DNA from: Deinococcus sp. KNUC1210
GTDB lineage: Bacteria > Deinococcota > Deinococci > Deinococcales > Deinococcaceae
NCBI RefSeq assembly: GCF_022344005.1
Contig: NZ_CP092190.1
Span: 1,178,001-1,242,000, forward strand
Reading direction: 5' to 3'
Length of the DNA: 64,000 nt
Numbering within the stretch: position 1 is the first letter of the stretch; every line of letters starts with the position of its first letter. Below are positions 21,321-30,204 of this stretch, one piece after another. The notes under the pieces were generated by a model. That model ran no database searches, was not told the origin of the DNA, and worked only from the letters and a program-made list of their open reading frames with translations. Position numbers and translations under genes: made by a program.

Positions 21321-21539
21321 ATGCGCGCCTACAGAGGCATCATCGAAGACGGTGTGGTGGTCTTGCAGGACGGCGCGAGGTTGCCGGAAGGAACGCTGGT
21401 GACGGTCACGGTGGGCGAGGCCGAGTTGCTGCGTGCCACCATCACGAGCGCGTTCAGACGCCCCAACAAAGTGCGGATCCGCCTGAAACCCACGCCGGGG
21501 CTGGCTGCCGTGCGCGAAACGCTGGAACCCACTGGATGA
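21321..21539 (+). CDS. Small DUF104/antitoxin-like protein
   Basis: 72 residues. The first half, RAYRGIIEDGVVVLQDGA followed by LPEGTLVTVTV, follows the pattern of DUF104/VapB-like antitoxin beta barrels (short basic strand, GVV.L, then LPEGT.V.V). The second half, FRRPNKVRIRLKPTPGL, is basic. No toxin gene is adjacent, so it may be an orphan or have a different role. Confidence 0.55.
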   Translation: MRAYRGIIEDGVVVLQDGARLPEGTLVTVTVGEAELLRATITSAFRRPNKVRIRLKPTPGLAAVRETLEPTG

Positions 21540-21612
21540 GCAGCGTGGCAGTTCAGAAGGGTTCCGTGACTCCTGAAATCCGGATACAGCCAGACCTGAC
21601 GATGGAACGAGG

Positions 21613-22501
21613 ATGACCACGTCCGAAGCGGTCGGCTGTGTCTGGCTCGTGCCCACGCCGCTGGGCAATCTGGGCGATATCACGCTGCGGGCCATCGAGG
21701 TTCTGAGGAACTGCGACGCGGTGGCCTGCGAAGACACCCGGCGCAGCGGGCAACTGCTGACGCATCTGGGGATTTCCAGACCGCTCGTGCGGCTCGACGC
21801 CCACACCATGAACCGTGCGCCGGGCATTCTGGAGCAGTATCCACGGCTGGCCTACGTATCGGACGCGGGCACACCGGGAATCAGCGACCCCGGCGCAGAG
21901 CTGCTGCGGATGGCGCTGGAACTGGGCCACCGCGCCGAGGTGCTGCCCGGCCCCACCGCGTTCGTGCCTGCCCTGATTCTGTCGGGGCTGGACAGTGGGC
22001 GGTTCACCTTCGAGGGCTTCTTGCCGCGCAGTGGACGCGAGCGCAGAGAGCGGCTGAAGGCAGTGACCGAGCGCCCGGAAACCTCGCTGATCTATGAAAG
22101 CCCGCACCGCCTGCATGCCACCCTGACAGAGCTGGCCGCCCTGTGTGCCGCACACCGCCCGGACGCTCCGGAGCGGCAGGCAAGCGTGACCCGGGAACTG
22201 TCCAAGAAGTTCGAGGAAACGCGGCGCGGCACGCTGACAGAGCTGGCCGCACACTTTTCGGGGGGCGTGAAAGGCGAGATCGTCCTCGTACTGGCGGGCG
22301 CTCCCGAGCAGCCGCGCCCGACGCCCGACGCCGACCACAGCGCACAGGCCGAAGCCTGGGCCAGCGAGGGAAAACCCCTGCGCGAAATCCGGGAGTTGTT
22401 ACAGGCAGCAGGTTTGCGTAAGAATGACGCTTATGAGCTGGCGCTGCGGGCACTTCAGGGTGCAGCCCCCCAGAAGCGCGGCGCAGGCCACCAGGAGCCC
22501 T

Positions 22502-22515
<14 letters not shown>
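21613..22515 (+). CDS. rsmI: 16S rRNA (cytidine1402-2'-O)-methyltransferase
   Basis: A 300-residue class III (tetrapyrrole-methylase-like) methyltransferase acting on the decoding centre of 16S rRNA. Signatures: LVPTPLGNLGDITLRAIEVL at the N-terminus, CEDTRRSGQLL, YVSDAGTPGISDPGAEL in the SAM site, and FVPALILSGL. The C-terminal RsmI-specific helices include EGKPLREIRELL. It overlaps the pfkA start by 14 bp. Confidence 0.95.
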
Positions 22516-23550
<1,035 letters not shown>

Positions 23551-23617
23551 AGCAGGGCTGTCGGCTCTGAGCCTTGCCCAAATCCTCACTCCTCTGCCCG
23601 GACGCCTGCGCCTGCTC

Positions 23618-23623
23618 TACACT
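23618..23623 (+). promoter_or_regulatory. -10 box for leaderless dgt transcription
   Basis: TACACT ends 6 nt before the dgt ATG with no ribosome site between, the same spacing as at mqnE. The MFS gene (51832-51837) and homoisocitrate dehydrogenase gene (53163-53168) carry the same hexamer 7 and 9 nt before their starts. Confidence 0.5.
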
Positions 23624-23629
23624 GCCCGC

Positions 23630-24757
23630 ATGCTGTTTGACCGAGCCGCTCTGGAAGCGCGTGAAGTACAGACGCTGGCTCCCTACGCCACGCTCAGCCG
23701 GGGGAGCCGGGGGCGACTGTACCCTGAACCCGAATCGCTGCGCCGCACGGCCTTCCAGAAAGACCGTGACCGGGTGCTGCACACGGCGGCCTTCCGGCGG
23801 CTGGAATACAAGACCCAGGTGTTTCTGAATGCCCAGGGCGACCACTACCGCACCCGCCTGACACACACGCTGGAAGTGGCGCAGGTGGCGCGGTCGGTGG
23901 CGCTCAGCCTGGGCCTGAACGAGACGCTCGCCGAGACCATCTCGCTGGCACACGATCTGGGGCATCCACCCTTCGGTCATGCCGGGGAATCCATTCTGGA
24001 CGGGCTGGCAGCGGGGCACGGCGGCTTCGACCACAACCTTCAGACGCTGCGAATCGTGACCGAACTCGAAGACCGCTATCCAGATTTTCCGGGGCTGAAT
24101 CTGACCCGCGAGACGCTGGACGGGCTGGCGAAACATGCCCATCTGAGCAGCGGACAGCACACCCTGGAAGCGCAGCTGGTGAATGTGGCCGACGGACTGG
24201 CCTACAGCGTCCACGACCTCGACGACGGCCTGAGGAGTGGTCTGATCGCCGCCCATGACCTGCGAGGGCTGCCGCTGTGGGAACACCTGACGGCCCGGCT
24301 GCACCTCGACCCCGACCACGTGGGCGAGAAGGATCGCCGCTCGGTCCAGCGCGAACTGCTCGGCTGGCTGATCGAGGATCTGACCACCCACAGCCACGAG
24401 CAGATCGAGACGGCAGCTGTTCGTTCACCCCAACAGGTCGCGGCCCACGACACCACCCTGATCGCCTTCAGTCCGGCGATGACGAGCGGCCTGGGGGAAC
24501 TGAACCGCTTCCTGTTCGAGCGGCTCTACCGGCATCCGCGTGTGCTGCGGCAGGTCGCACAGGCCGAACACTGTCTGGAAAGCCTTTTCCGTGCTTTTCT
24601 GAAACGCCCCGCCATGCTGCCGCCCGGAGCACGCTCGCGGCTGGAAGGAAACGGCCTGGAACGGACCGTCTGCGACCACATCGCGGGCATGACCGACCGC
24701 TACGCTCTGGAGGAATACCGCAGCCTGCACGGTATCGCCCCGGAACTCGGTTTCTGA
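23630..24757 (+). CDS. dgt: dGTP triphosphohydrolase-like HD-domain protein
   Basis: 375 residues of the dNTP triphosphohydrolase family, which splits dNTPs into nucleoside and triphosphate. The metal-binding HD pattern is visible: H in RTRLTHTLEVAQVAR, HD in SLAHDLGHPPFGHAGE, and D in NVADGLAYSVHDLDDGL. FQKDRDRVLHTAAFRRLEYK is the family's N-terminal signature. Substrate choice within the family (dGTP or all dNTPs) cannot be read from sequence. Confidence 0.92.
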   Translation: MLFDRAALEAREVQTLAPYATLSRGSRGRLYPEPESLRRTAFQKDRDRVLHTAAFRRLEYKTQVFLNAQGDHYRTRLTHTLEVAQVARSVALSLGLNETLAETISLAHDLGHPPFGHAGESILDGLAAGHGGFDHNLQTLRIVTELEDRYPDFPGLNLTRETLDGLAKHAHLSSGQHTLEAQLVNVADGLAYSVHDLDDGLRSGLIAAHDLRGLPLWEHLTARLHLDPDHVGEKDRRSVQRELLGWLIEDLTTHSHEQIETAAVRSPQQVAAHDTTLIAFSPAMTSGLGELNRFLFERLYRHPRVLRQVAQAEHCLESLFRAFLKRPAMLPPGARSRLEGNGLERTVCDHIAGMTDRYALEEYRSLHGIAPELGF

Positions 24758-24760
24758 GTG

Positions 24761-24789
24761 TTGACACCCTCTCCTGTGCCTGCTAATAT
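24761..24789 (+). promoter_or_regulatory. tRNA-Ile promoter
   Basis: TTGACA (24761-24766), a 17-bp spacer and TAATAT (24784-24789) form a near-consensus promoter 38 nt before the tRNA. Confidence 0.88.
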
Positions 24790-24827
24790 TCCTTCCGCTT
24801 GCCCGGCGTTCTGCGGAGAGCGAGTGT

Positions 24828-24908
<81 letters not shown>

Positions 24909-24910
24909 GC

Positions 24911-24938
24911 AAAAACCCCGTCTAGGACGGGGTTTTTT
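24911..24938 (+). terminator. Terminator of tRNA-Ile (island-supplied copy)
   Basis: CCCCGTC and GACGGGG pair around TAG, flanked by A5 and T6. The copy at the right end (49,721) has the loop CTA instead. Because crossover occurred within the identical block to the left, this copy belongs to the element and the right one to the original host locus. Confidence 0.9.
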
Positions 24939-24970
24939 GTTGTATCTCGGATTTCTGTACTTGGTACAGC

Positions 24971-24989
24971 CAGCCGTGATCGTGCGCTC
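24971..24989 (+). repeat. Left arm-type repeat (candidate integrase or Xis site)
   Basis: CAGCCGTGATCGTGCGCTC is repeated with one mismatch at 49,566-49,584 in the same orientation. The similarity extends more loosely another 15-20 bp to the right in both copies. Placement 62 bp inside attL mirrors the right copy (57 bp inside attR). Confidence 0.6.
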
Positions 24990-25030
24990 TTGCCGCCCTG
25001 CAAAACACGTCGTCGAAGGAGTGTCAACTC

Positions 25031-25927
25031 ATGACGACCGAGCAACTCTGGGAGCAGTTCTTCTACAACCTGCGGGTTCAGCGCAGGTCCCAGGCCACCC
25101 TCAGCTTCTACCAGGTCACTCGCCAGAAGCTGGCCGGCTACCTGACGCTTGAGGGGTATCCGCAAGAGGTACCCGGACTCACCATCCAGCACCTGCGGAG
25201 CTTCGTGATGTGGCTGGAAGCACAGGGCCTCAATCCTGGCGGTCAGCATGCCCACGTCCGGGCAGTGAAGGCACTCTTCAACTGGAGCTGCCGGGAGGAA
25301 TTGATCACCGTCAACCCGGCCACCCGGCTGGCTCTGCCACCGCTGCCCCGCCTGCGCCTGCCCACCGTCACCAGCAGCGAGACGCAGCGGCTGCTGACCA
25401 CTGCCAAGACCTGGGATCAGCCGCTGCGCGACGCGGCCATAATCATGATGCTGTTCGATACCGGGCTGCGGGTGTCGGAGCTGGTCAAGCTGACACGCCA
25501 GGACCTGCTGGCCGCGCAGGGCCTCCTCCGGGTGCGTGGCGGCAAGGGTGAGAAGGACAGGACTGTGCCCATCGGCACCCGCACGCTGACCGCCCTGGGG
25601 GCCTACCAGCGCCGGGAACGGCGTCCACGCTGGCCGCACGTGGAAGAGCTGCTGCTCAGCCACCGGGGTGAGCCGCTGACGCGCAGCGGCGTCGGCATCC
25701 GCCTGGCCCGGCTGTCGGTCGCTTCAGAGATGCCCAGGGAACTGACGGCTCCACATGCCTTTCGCCGGGGCTTCGCGGTGGAATTCCTGCGGAACGGCGG
25801 CGACGTGTTCACGTTGCAGCAGATCATGGGGCACGCCAGTCTCGACATGACCCGGCGGTACGTGTCGTTCCTCGACGAAGACCTCAAGTCAGCCCACCTG
25901 CGCTTTTCACCGGGCGACCGGCTGTGA
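25031..25927 (+). CDS. Tyrosine recombinase / site-specific integrase
   Basis: 298 residues with XerC/D-like layout: SAM-like core-binding domain at residues 1-100 and catalytic domain at 110-298. The catalytic set is complete: Arg147 (DTGLRVSEL), Lys in GGKGEKDRT (171-177), His242-x-x-Arg245 (PHAFRRGFA), His268 (MGHASLDM) and Tyr277 (RRYVSF). It lies 120 bp inside attL. Integration into tRNA-Ile is its evident reaction; whether it still excises the island is unknown. Its stop overlaps the GTG start of the next gene. Confidence 0.93.
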   Translation: MTTEQLWEQFFYNLRVQRRSQATLSFYQVTRQKLAGYLTLEGYPQEVPGLTIQHLRSFVMWLEAQGLNPGGQHAHVRAVKALFNWSCREELITVNPATRLALPPLPRLRLPTVTSSETQRLLTTAKTWDQPLRDAAIIMMLFDTGLRVSELVKLTRQDLLAAQGLLRVRGGKGEKDRTVPIGTRTLTALGAYQRRERRPRWPHVEELLLSHRGEPLTRSGVGIRLARLSVASEMPRELTAPHAFRRGFAVEFLRNGGDVFTLQQIMGHASLDMTRRYVSFLDEDLKSAHLRFSPGDRL

Positions 25928-26388
25928 AGAGCACAGCGGTGATGAACAAGACCATCCTTTACATCGGCATCAATGAGGAAGTCGGCGACCTCGCCGTGCA
26001 GCTTGCCCTCGCGCTCGCGCACCGTGGACAGACGGTGCTGGTTTCACGCCTGACCGACGAGGTGCCGCCTGGCCGCGTGGTCGACGCGTTGCATCTCGCC
26101 AGCGTTCGCCTTGCTGTGATGGAGATACACGGCGATGACCTAACAAGCAGCATGGCCGCAGCGCGGCAGGCAGGGCTGGACTACCACATCGTCCTGCTGG
26201 ATGACCTCGACCCGCTGATGCACGCCGCGCGTCCGGGGTCGTTGATCGTCAATCTCACCCGCACGGAGGACAGTCTGAAGGAGCTGCTCACGCTGGTCGA
26301 TCTTGCGCTTCAGTTGAAGCGCGGGATGTTGTTCGTGCTGCTACTAGAGCAGGCCGTCCCTGCGGCGGAACCAGCACCCGAAGTTTGA
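25924..26388 (+). CDS. Degenerate ParA/MinD-like protein lacking a Walker A motif
   Basis: 154 residues, GTG start overlapping the integrase stop by 4 bp. ILYIGINEEVGDLAVQLALA followed by LAHRGQTVLV keeps the strand-loop-helix-strand outline of ParA-type ATPases (usually KGGVGKTT in the loop), but the Lys and Gly residues are gone. Later HIVLLDDLDPLM and SLIVNLTRTEDSLKELL fit the rest of such a fold. If the fold guess is right it cannot hydrolyse ATP normally. Coupling to the integrase suggests a role in integration, excision or maintenance. The fold assignment is by eye only. Confidence 0.5.
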   Translation: MKSTAVMNKTILYIGINEEVGDLAVQLALALAHRGQTVLVSRLTDEVPPGRVVDALHLASVRLAVMEIHGDDLTSSMAAARQAGLDYHIVLLDDLDPLMHAARPGSLIVNLTRTEDSLKELLTLVDLALQLKRGMLFVLLLEQAVPAAEPAPEV

Positions 26389-26968
26389 ACTGGGTCGTCT
26401 GCTAGCCTGGAGAAACAAGACAGCAGCACTACGGATCACCGACGAGAGGCATCTCTCCGCCTGGGTGATCGGCCCCTTCAGCACATCTACACCGGCGGAC
26501 TGTCAGCAGGGATACGCGAGGTCAGTTCTCCTATTCGGCAGCTACTTCGAGGGGAGCATAAGGCCGCTTCGTCCCTCTCCCGTCCTTGGTTCCTCATGAC
26601 GGGGCCGCCCACTCCAACAGAACTAAAGCTCCACCAGAACACCAAAACGTACTTGTCTAGCTGGGTGTTGACAGAGGTAGTACGCTGAAGACCAAGCAGA
26701 ACAAGTAGCGCCTTCGACAACACGTATGGCCTCTGACACGACGTGCAGCGTTGACGCAAAACAGACACCCTAGCGCCACTCCACGCCGAGACCAGCGTGT
26801 GGACGCGTAGAGTGCCCACACACTCGCCGCCTTCCCATCGCCCCAACTTCACCGAGCATCCGAACTGTTTGAAAATTCGCGTGTGCTACGGTGGAGGAAA
26901 GGGCACAATGATCTGCAAGTCGACCTGGGTCGGTTCACTTTAAAAAGTCGGCCTGTACAGTAAAAGAC
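26389..26968. other. 580-bp interval without a convincing gene
   Basis: GATCACC (26434-26440) and GGTGATC (26464-26470) form a possible hairpin downstream of the ParA-like gene, with GAGAG/CTCTC pairing inside. An open frame on the minus strand (26487-26852) has poor coding character. The right end may hold the start region of the small gene at 26969 (TACAGT 7 nt before its ATG). Nothing else is recognisable. Confidence 0.5.
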
Positions 26969-27172
26969 ATGGCGAACTCCAACATTCCTGAGGGCAACGT
27001 TCTTGACTTAGCAACGTTCGATCCCAACCCCTACACGGATGAGCAGCACCAGCGAGTTCTGGCCCGCGCCTGCGAACTCAGGCCGCTGCTGACCGAGAAG
27101 AGGCGCCTTCCGACAGAACGCGAGGCTGAGTTCACGGAGGTCGTCACTTTTAGGCCCTCTTTCCTCACTTGA
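26969..27172 (+). CDS. Small hypothetical protein, possibly truncated
   Basis: A 67-codon frame. Its first 55 residues (IPEGNVLDLATFDPNPYTDE, then QHQRVLARACELRPLL) have ordinary soluble-protein composition; the last residues (VVTFRPSFLT) look like read-through into non-coding sequence, so it may be the 5' remnant of a longer gene. TACAGT at 26956-26961 could be a leaderless -10 box. No family recognised. Confidence 0.35.
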   Translation: MANSNIPEGNVLDLATFDPNPYTDEQHQRVLARACELRPLLTEKRRLPTEREAEFTEVVTFRPSFLT

Positions 27173-27329
27173 CAGGCATCGTAGGCTGGAGTTGATCCTC
27201 TCGCCGCACCACCTGTGTCAAGGATACGAGTTGCCTCGCATGAACGCCTCGAAAAAAATTTGAAATTCTCGGTGTTGTAAGCCAGGTAGGCACACCACCT
27301 CGTCCCTTCCAACCAATGCACCACCCGCA

Positions 27330-27350
27330 CCCCGCTTTCGAGCGGGGTTT
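27330..27350 (+). terminator. Rho-independent terminator
   Basis: CCCCGCT and AGCGGGG pair around a TTCG tetraloop, followed by TTT. It separates the left, integrase-linked part of the island from the nuclease-ATPase part. Confidence 0.75.
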
Positions 27351-27590
27351 CTCATTGCTGCAATCGCAGCCTCAGTTCAGAGGAGGTGATGTCATCCTAT
27401 TCCAACCATATCGAAGTCGCGCTCCACCCTGCTCGTCATCGTGACCCAGTGCTGTTGAGCAGCGCCGCAGCCCAGGAAGACAACGCGCCTTCCAACGACA
27501 TGCTCCGGCCAAGAGAACAGCAGGTCATCCCATCCGAGGTGCCCACCTCCAGACAACTCCGCCGACACCCATGAACAGTTCGAGCCTCTC

Positions 27591-27604
27591 CCGAGATTTC
27601 TCGG
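27591..27604. promoter_or_regulatory. Inverted repeat before the HTH-nuclease gene
   Basis: CCGAGA-TT-TCTCGG is a perfect 14-bp inverted repeat 19 nt before the ATG of the HTH-containing gene. It could be an operator, possibly for that protein itself. Confidence 0.4.
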
Positions 27605-27623
27605 AAGCGCGTTCAGGACACGC

Positions 27624-28178
27624 ATGGCCCTCAAAGATATTCAGATCCAACGCCTCCTCGAGGCTCACGCCGACGGTCTCCCCGATCATGCTCTTGCTGA
27701 GTCCGCTGGGATCAGCCTCGCCAGCGTCAAGCGCTACCGGCGACGCCTGGAGTTACCCACGACCTCTGTCACTGCTCGACGAGGCAAGCTCGGTGAGCGG
27801 CTCTTCGCGGAGGCAGCACGCCGTCAGGGGCTGCCACTCACCTGGCGCGACCACGAAACGGCACCGTACGACCTGCGGGTGAACGGCCTCCGCGTGGATG
27901 TCAAAGCCAGCCGGCAACGCCCAGACGGCACCTGGCGCTACCGACTGCACACCAAACGCCGCAGCTTTCACGGCGAGTACACCTATCCAAAGGACATCGC
28001 TGCTGACTGCGATGTAGTGGCCTTCGTCTGCCTATTCCCGGACGAGCGCGAGCCACTGATCTATCTCACGCCCAGCGCAGGGCTGCCCAGCACTGTCCGG
28101 CTCAAGGTCGGTGGTGGCTGGGACATCCACTGGGATGCTTGGGACATTTTCAGAACCTCACCTGTCCTGATTGCCTGA
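27624..28178 (+). CDS. Helix-turn-helix plus PD-(D/E)XK nuclease-like protein
   Basis: 184 residues. Residues 5-45 form a helix-turn-helix (LLEAHADGLPDHALAESAGI, then SLASVKRYRRRL) of the kind found in transposase and resolvase heads. From residue 55 the order Glu58 (KLGERLFAEAARRQG), Asp83 (PYDLRVNG) and Asp92-x-Lys94 (VDVKAS) matches the E...D...(D/E)xK pattern of restriction-endonuclease-fold enzymes. LHTKRRSFHGEYTYP and CDVVAFVCLFP fit the following strands. DNA cleavage guided by the HTH is a reasonable inference but unproven. Its stop is 78 bp before the ATPase gene. Confidence 0.65.
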   Translation: MALKDIQIQRLLEAHADGLPDHALAESAGISLASVKRYRRRLELPTTSVTARRGKLGERLFAEAARRQGLPLTWRDHETAPYDLRVNGLRVDVKASRQRPDGTWRYRLHTKRRSFHGEYTYPKDIAADCDVVAFVCLFPDEREPLIYLTPSAGLPSTVRLKVGGGWDIHWDAWDIFRTSPVLIA

Positions 28179-28256
28179 CAACCCTCTCTTCGCTTCCCGC
28201 CTACGGCCTTGATGCTGTGGGCGGTTCTCACTGCTTTTCAAAGCTCTGGAGCCACG

Positions 28257-29348
28257 ATGAATACTCACAAAACGACCTACCCCGTTCTTCCTCATCTCAG
28301 CACCGGTCTGTCGCACCTCAATTCTGTTGCCATTCCCGCCCCGCTGGTGGAAAAAATACCGCACAGCCTGAGCGCTAGGCAGCCTCGCAAATTCCACAAC
28401 CGAGCCTGGCGCCGTAGAGCTGGCAAGATTTTCAAGCGTCGCTGGGAGGACCGCCCCCGTCCTCCTGAACAGGAATATCTGATCGACGGTGTGCTGCCAA
28501 CAGGGGCGCTGGTTTTATTGGTAGGACAATCGGGCATAGGGAAAACCCGCGAAATTCTGCTGCTCAGCAATGCGGTCGCGAACGGTGAAGACGTTCACGG
28601 GCGCGCCACACAGCTCGGGCATGTCCTCTACTTCGATTACGAGATGGGAGAAACCCTCCTGGCCCAGTACGGTCAGCAACTCAACCTTCGCGGTTACATT
28701 GAGCCTGTTCACGATATCCCTTTTACAGACATGCCTGCTCTAATCAAAGAGGCCGTTGAAGAGGGATGCAAACTGGTTGTGATTGATTCATACTCTTCAA
28801 TTGTAAATCAACTTGGACTAGAGAATGCAATGAATACAAACTCGGCAGCAGAGAAAATACTGAAGCCTCTGTCAGATATAGCGCACCAGACAGGGGTAAC
28901 CATTGTTGTGCTACATCATACAAACAAAGGAAACATACAATATGACGGTAGCCAGCATATCAAAGCCCTAGCAGATGTAATGTTGATGCTAAAGCTAGAT
29001 AGAGAGACTGAGGAGTTGGTGCTGACTGCCGAGAAAACACGGGTAGAGTTTGAGCCGCTACGGTGGGATGCCGCTAACCACCCCAACCTCAAAGGGAGAA
29101 CGCGTGACGAAACGGATGAACCGACGGTTAGTCCCCAAGAGACGTACAAGCAGTGGTTGCTAGACCAGCTCCAGACGGGTGGCAAGTTTTTTAAAGACCT
29201 TGAGGAGCCGTTCGAAACAGCCTTCGGAAAGGGTACAAAGACACTGGAACGCGCTCGCCACGCCCTTCTTGAAGAGGGCAAACTCTCGGTATGCAAGGAG
29301 AAAGGCAAACCCTTCTTGAGTCTGATGCTCTCCGATCCCCTGGTGTAG
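28257..29348 (+). CDS. RecA-fold (AAA_25/RepA-like) ATPase
   Basis: 363 residues. Walker A is GQSGIGKT (90-97), followed by the RepA/AAA_25-type HVLYFDYEMGETLLAQ. Walker B is LVVIDSYSS (173-181), and VVLHHTNKG with GSQHIKALADVMLML completes the pattern of hexameric replicative helicases and RepA. The C-terminal 80 residues resemble a winged-helix (FGKGTKTLERARHALLEEGK). Such proteins often accompany primases on plasmids and phages; none is adjacent here. The central third (about 28,700-29,050) is much more AT-rich than the ends, suggesting an exchange or a foreign origin. ATG 28257 has a GGAG site. Confidence 0.75.
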   Translation: MNTHKTTYPVLPHLSTGLSHLNSVAIPAPLVEKIPHSLSARQPRKFHNRAWRRRAGKIFKRRWEDRPRPPEQEYLIDGVLPTGALVLLVGQSGIGKTREILLLSNAVANGEDVHGRATQLGHVLYFDYEMGETLLAQYGQQLNLRGYIEPVHDIPFTDMPALIKEAVEEGCKLVVIDSYSSIVNQLGLENAMNTNSAAEKILKPLSDIAHQTGVTIVVLHHTNKGNIQYDGSQHIKALADVMLMLKLDRETEELVLTAEKTRVEFEPLRWDAANHPNLKGRTRDETDEPTVSPQETYKQWLLDQLQTGGKFFKDLEEPFETAFGKGTKTLERARHALLEEGKLSVCKEKGKPFLSLMLSDPLV

Positions 29349-29476
29349 CGCAAGGCGAGCGACAGACAGACATCCCCCCTTAACAACCCCCCACATGTCT
29401 GTCTAAAGTGTGATGTGACGAGCTGGTTGGATGTACTGTCAGCCCCTGGTGAACGCTTCCCAAGTCCAGCAACGGC

Positions 29477-29522
29477 GACGAGACATCGACAGCCAAAAGC
29501 TGTCGATGCTCTCGTCCCTTTT
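29477..29522 (+). terminator. Terminator downstream of the RecA-fold ATPase gene
   Basis: GACGAGACATCGACAGC and GCTGTCGATGCTCTCGTC form a 17-bp stem with one bulge around CAAAA, followed by CCTTTT. Confidence 0.8.
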
Positions 29523-29731
29523 GCTCTGACCCTTAACGAATCGTCCAACTGAAAAATCGGCAGCTTGAGCGGCAGGTTACAGAAGCCATCATCAAGATGC
29601 GGATGGATATTTGAACGAACCTGTACCAGAGACAGCACCTAGACAGGCAAGCATCCTCCGTCCGGTCGAGTGGTGGACACACTCACTCTGCTGTCGTCGG
29701 ATCCTCCGCTGCTGTGCTCTCAACAGGGAGC

Positions 29732-29796
29732 GCTGCGGAGCGGGCGAGGCCTGGCGTGGGCGCGATGAGTGTCAGCACACTCGCCCGCTCCGCAGC
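29732..29796. repeat. Long inverted repeat (17-bp perfect arms, 31-nt loop)
   Basis: GCTGCGGAGCGGGCGAG at 29732-29748 is the exact reverse complement of 29780-29796. It has no T tract and no gene next to it. It could be a structured RNA, a recombination remnant or a protein-binding site. Confidence 0.75.
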
Positions 29797-30204
29797 AAGC
29801 ACCTCCGGTCATCGGCAACCACACGCCGTGGTCGTATCCCGACCCAGCAGCGGACGGTGGTCGGCTCTGCCCTCGGCCCAGCACGGGGACCCGCGTGAAG
29901 TTTGCTGTTGTCCCGTACCACTGAATGGGACAGAATGCGATATTTCCAACCACCACCTGCACCTCAGCCCACCTCCCAGGAGTTCCCTTGCTGCTACCTG
30001 ACGCCCCGTACCCCTGCCGCATCCTCACCCTGGCGTGCGGCAGCACTTCGCGTCCAGACACCAGCACAGACATCCTCCTGAGAGGACAGCGTGTGCGTGA
30101 CACACTCCCCGCGTCCACCAGGCAGCGCTACGAGACACCCACGTCGGTCTCGCTGCCCTGACCCGTTCCCTCCCCTGCCCTGCCCATTGACCCCTGGAGA
30201 TTCC

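Larger units (their letters stand above)
27173..27623. other. 450-bp interval with a terminator and a candidate operator
   Basis: Contains the hairpin terminator at 27330-27350 and the 14-bp inverted repeat at 27591-27604. A 62-codon frame from 27386 has AGGAGG only 2-5 nt from its first start codons and unconvincing composition. The reverse strand near 27250-27330 reads RVVHWLEGTRWCAYLAYN, which could be a gene fragment but has no context. Confidence 0.4.
29349..30204. other. 856-bp interval without a gene, with two large inverted repeats
   Basis: Holds the terminator at 29477-29522 and the 17-bp inverted repeat at 29732-29796. Short open frames on both strands have poor coding character (Arg/Cys/Ser-rich, no ribosome sites). 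The right end leads into hsdM; no clear promoter is seen there. Confidence 0.55.

Noticed and set aside
26487..26852. A 121-codon minus-strand frame in the island
   Set aside because: Composition is erratic (Cys, Arg and Ser clusters), there is no ribosome site, and no motif is recognised.
27386..27574. A 62-codon frame next to a perfect AGGAGGTGAT sequence
   Set aside because: The ribosome site is too close to the first start codons, and the peptide has no coding character or context; the match may be chance.
29611..30001. Short plus-strand frames upstream of hsdM
   Set aside because: They overlap the long inverted repeat and are rich in Arg, Cys and Ser with no ribosome sites.
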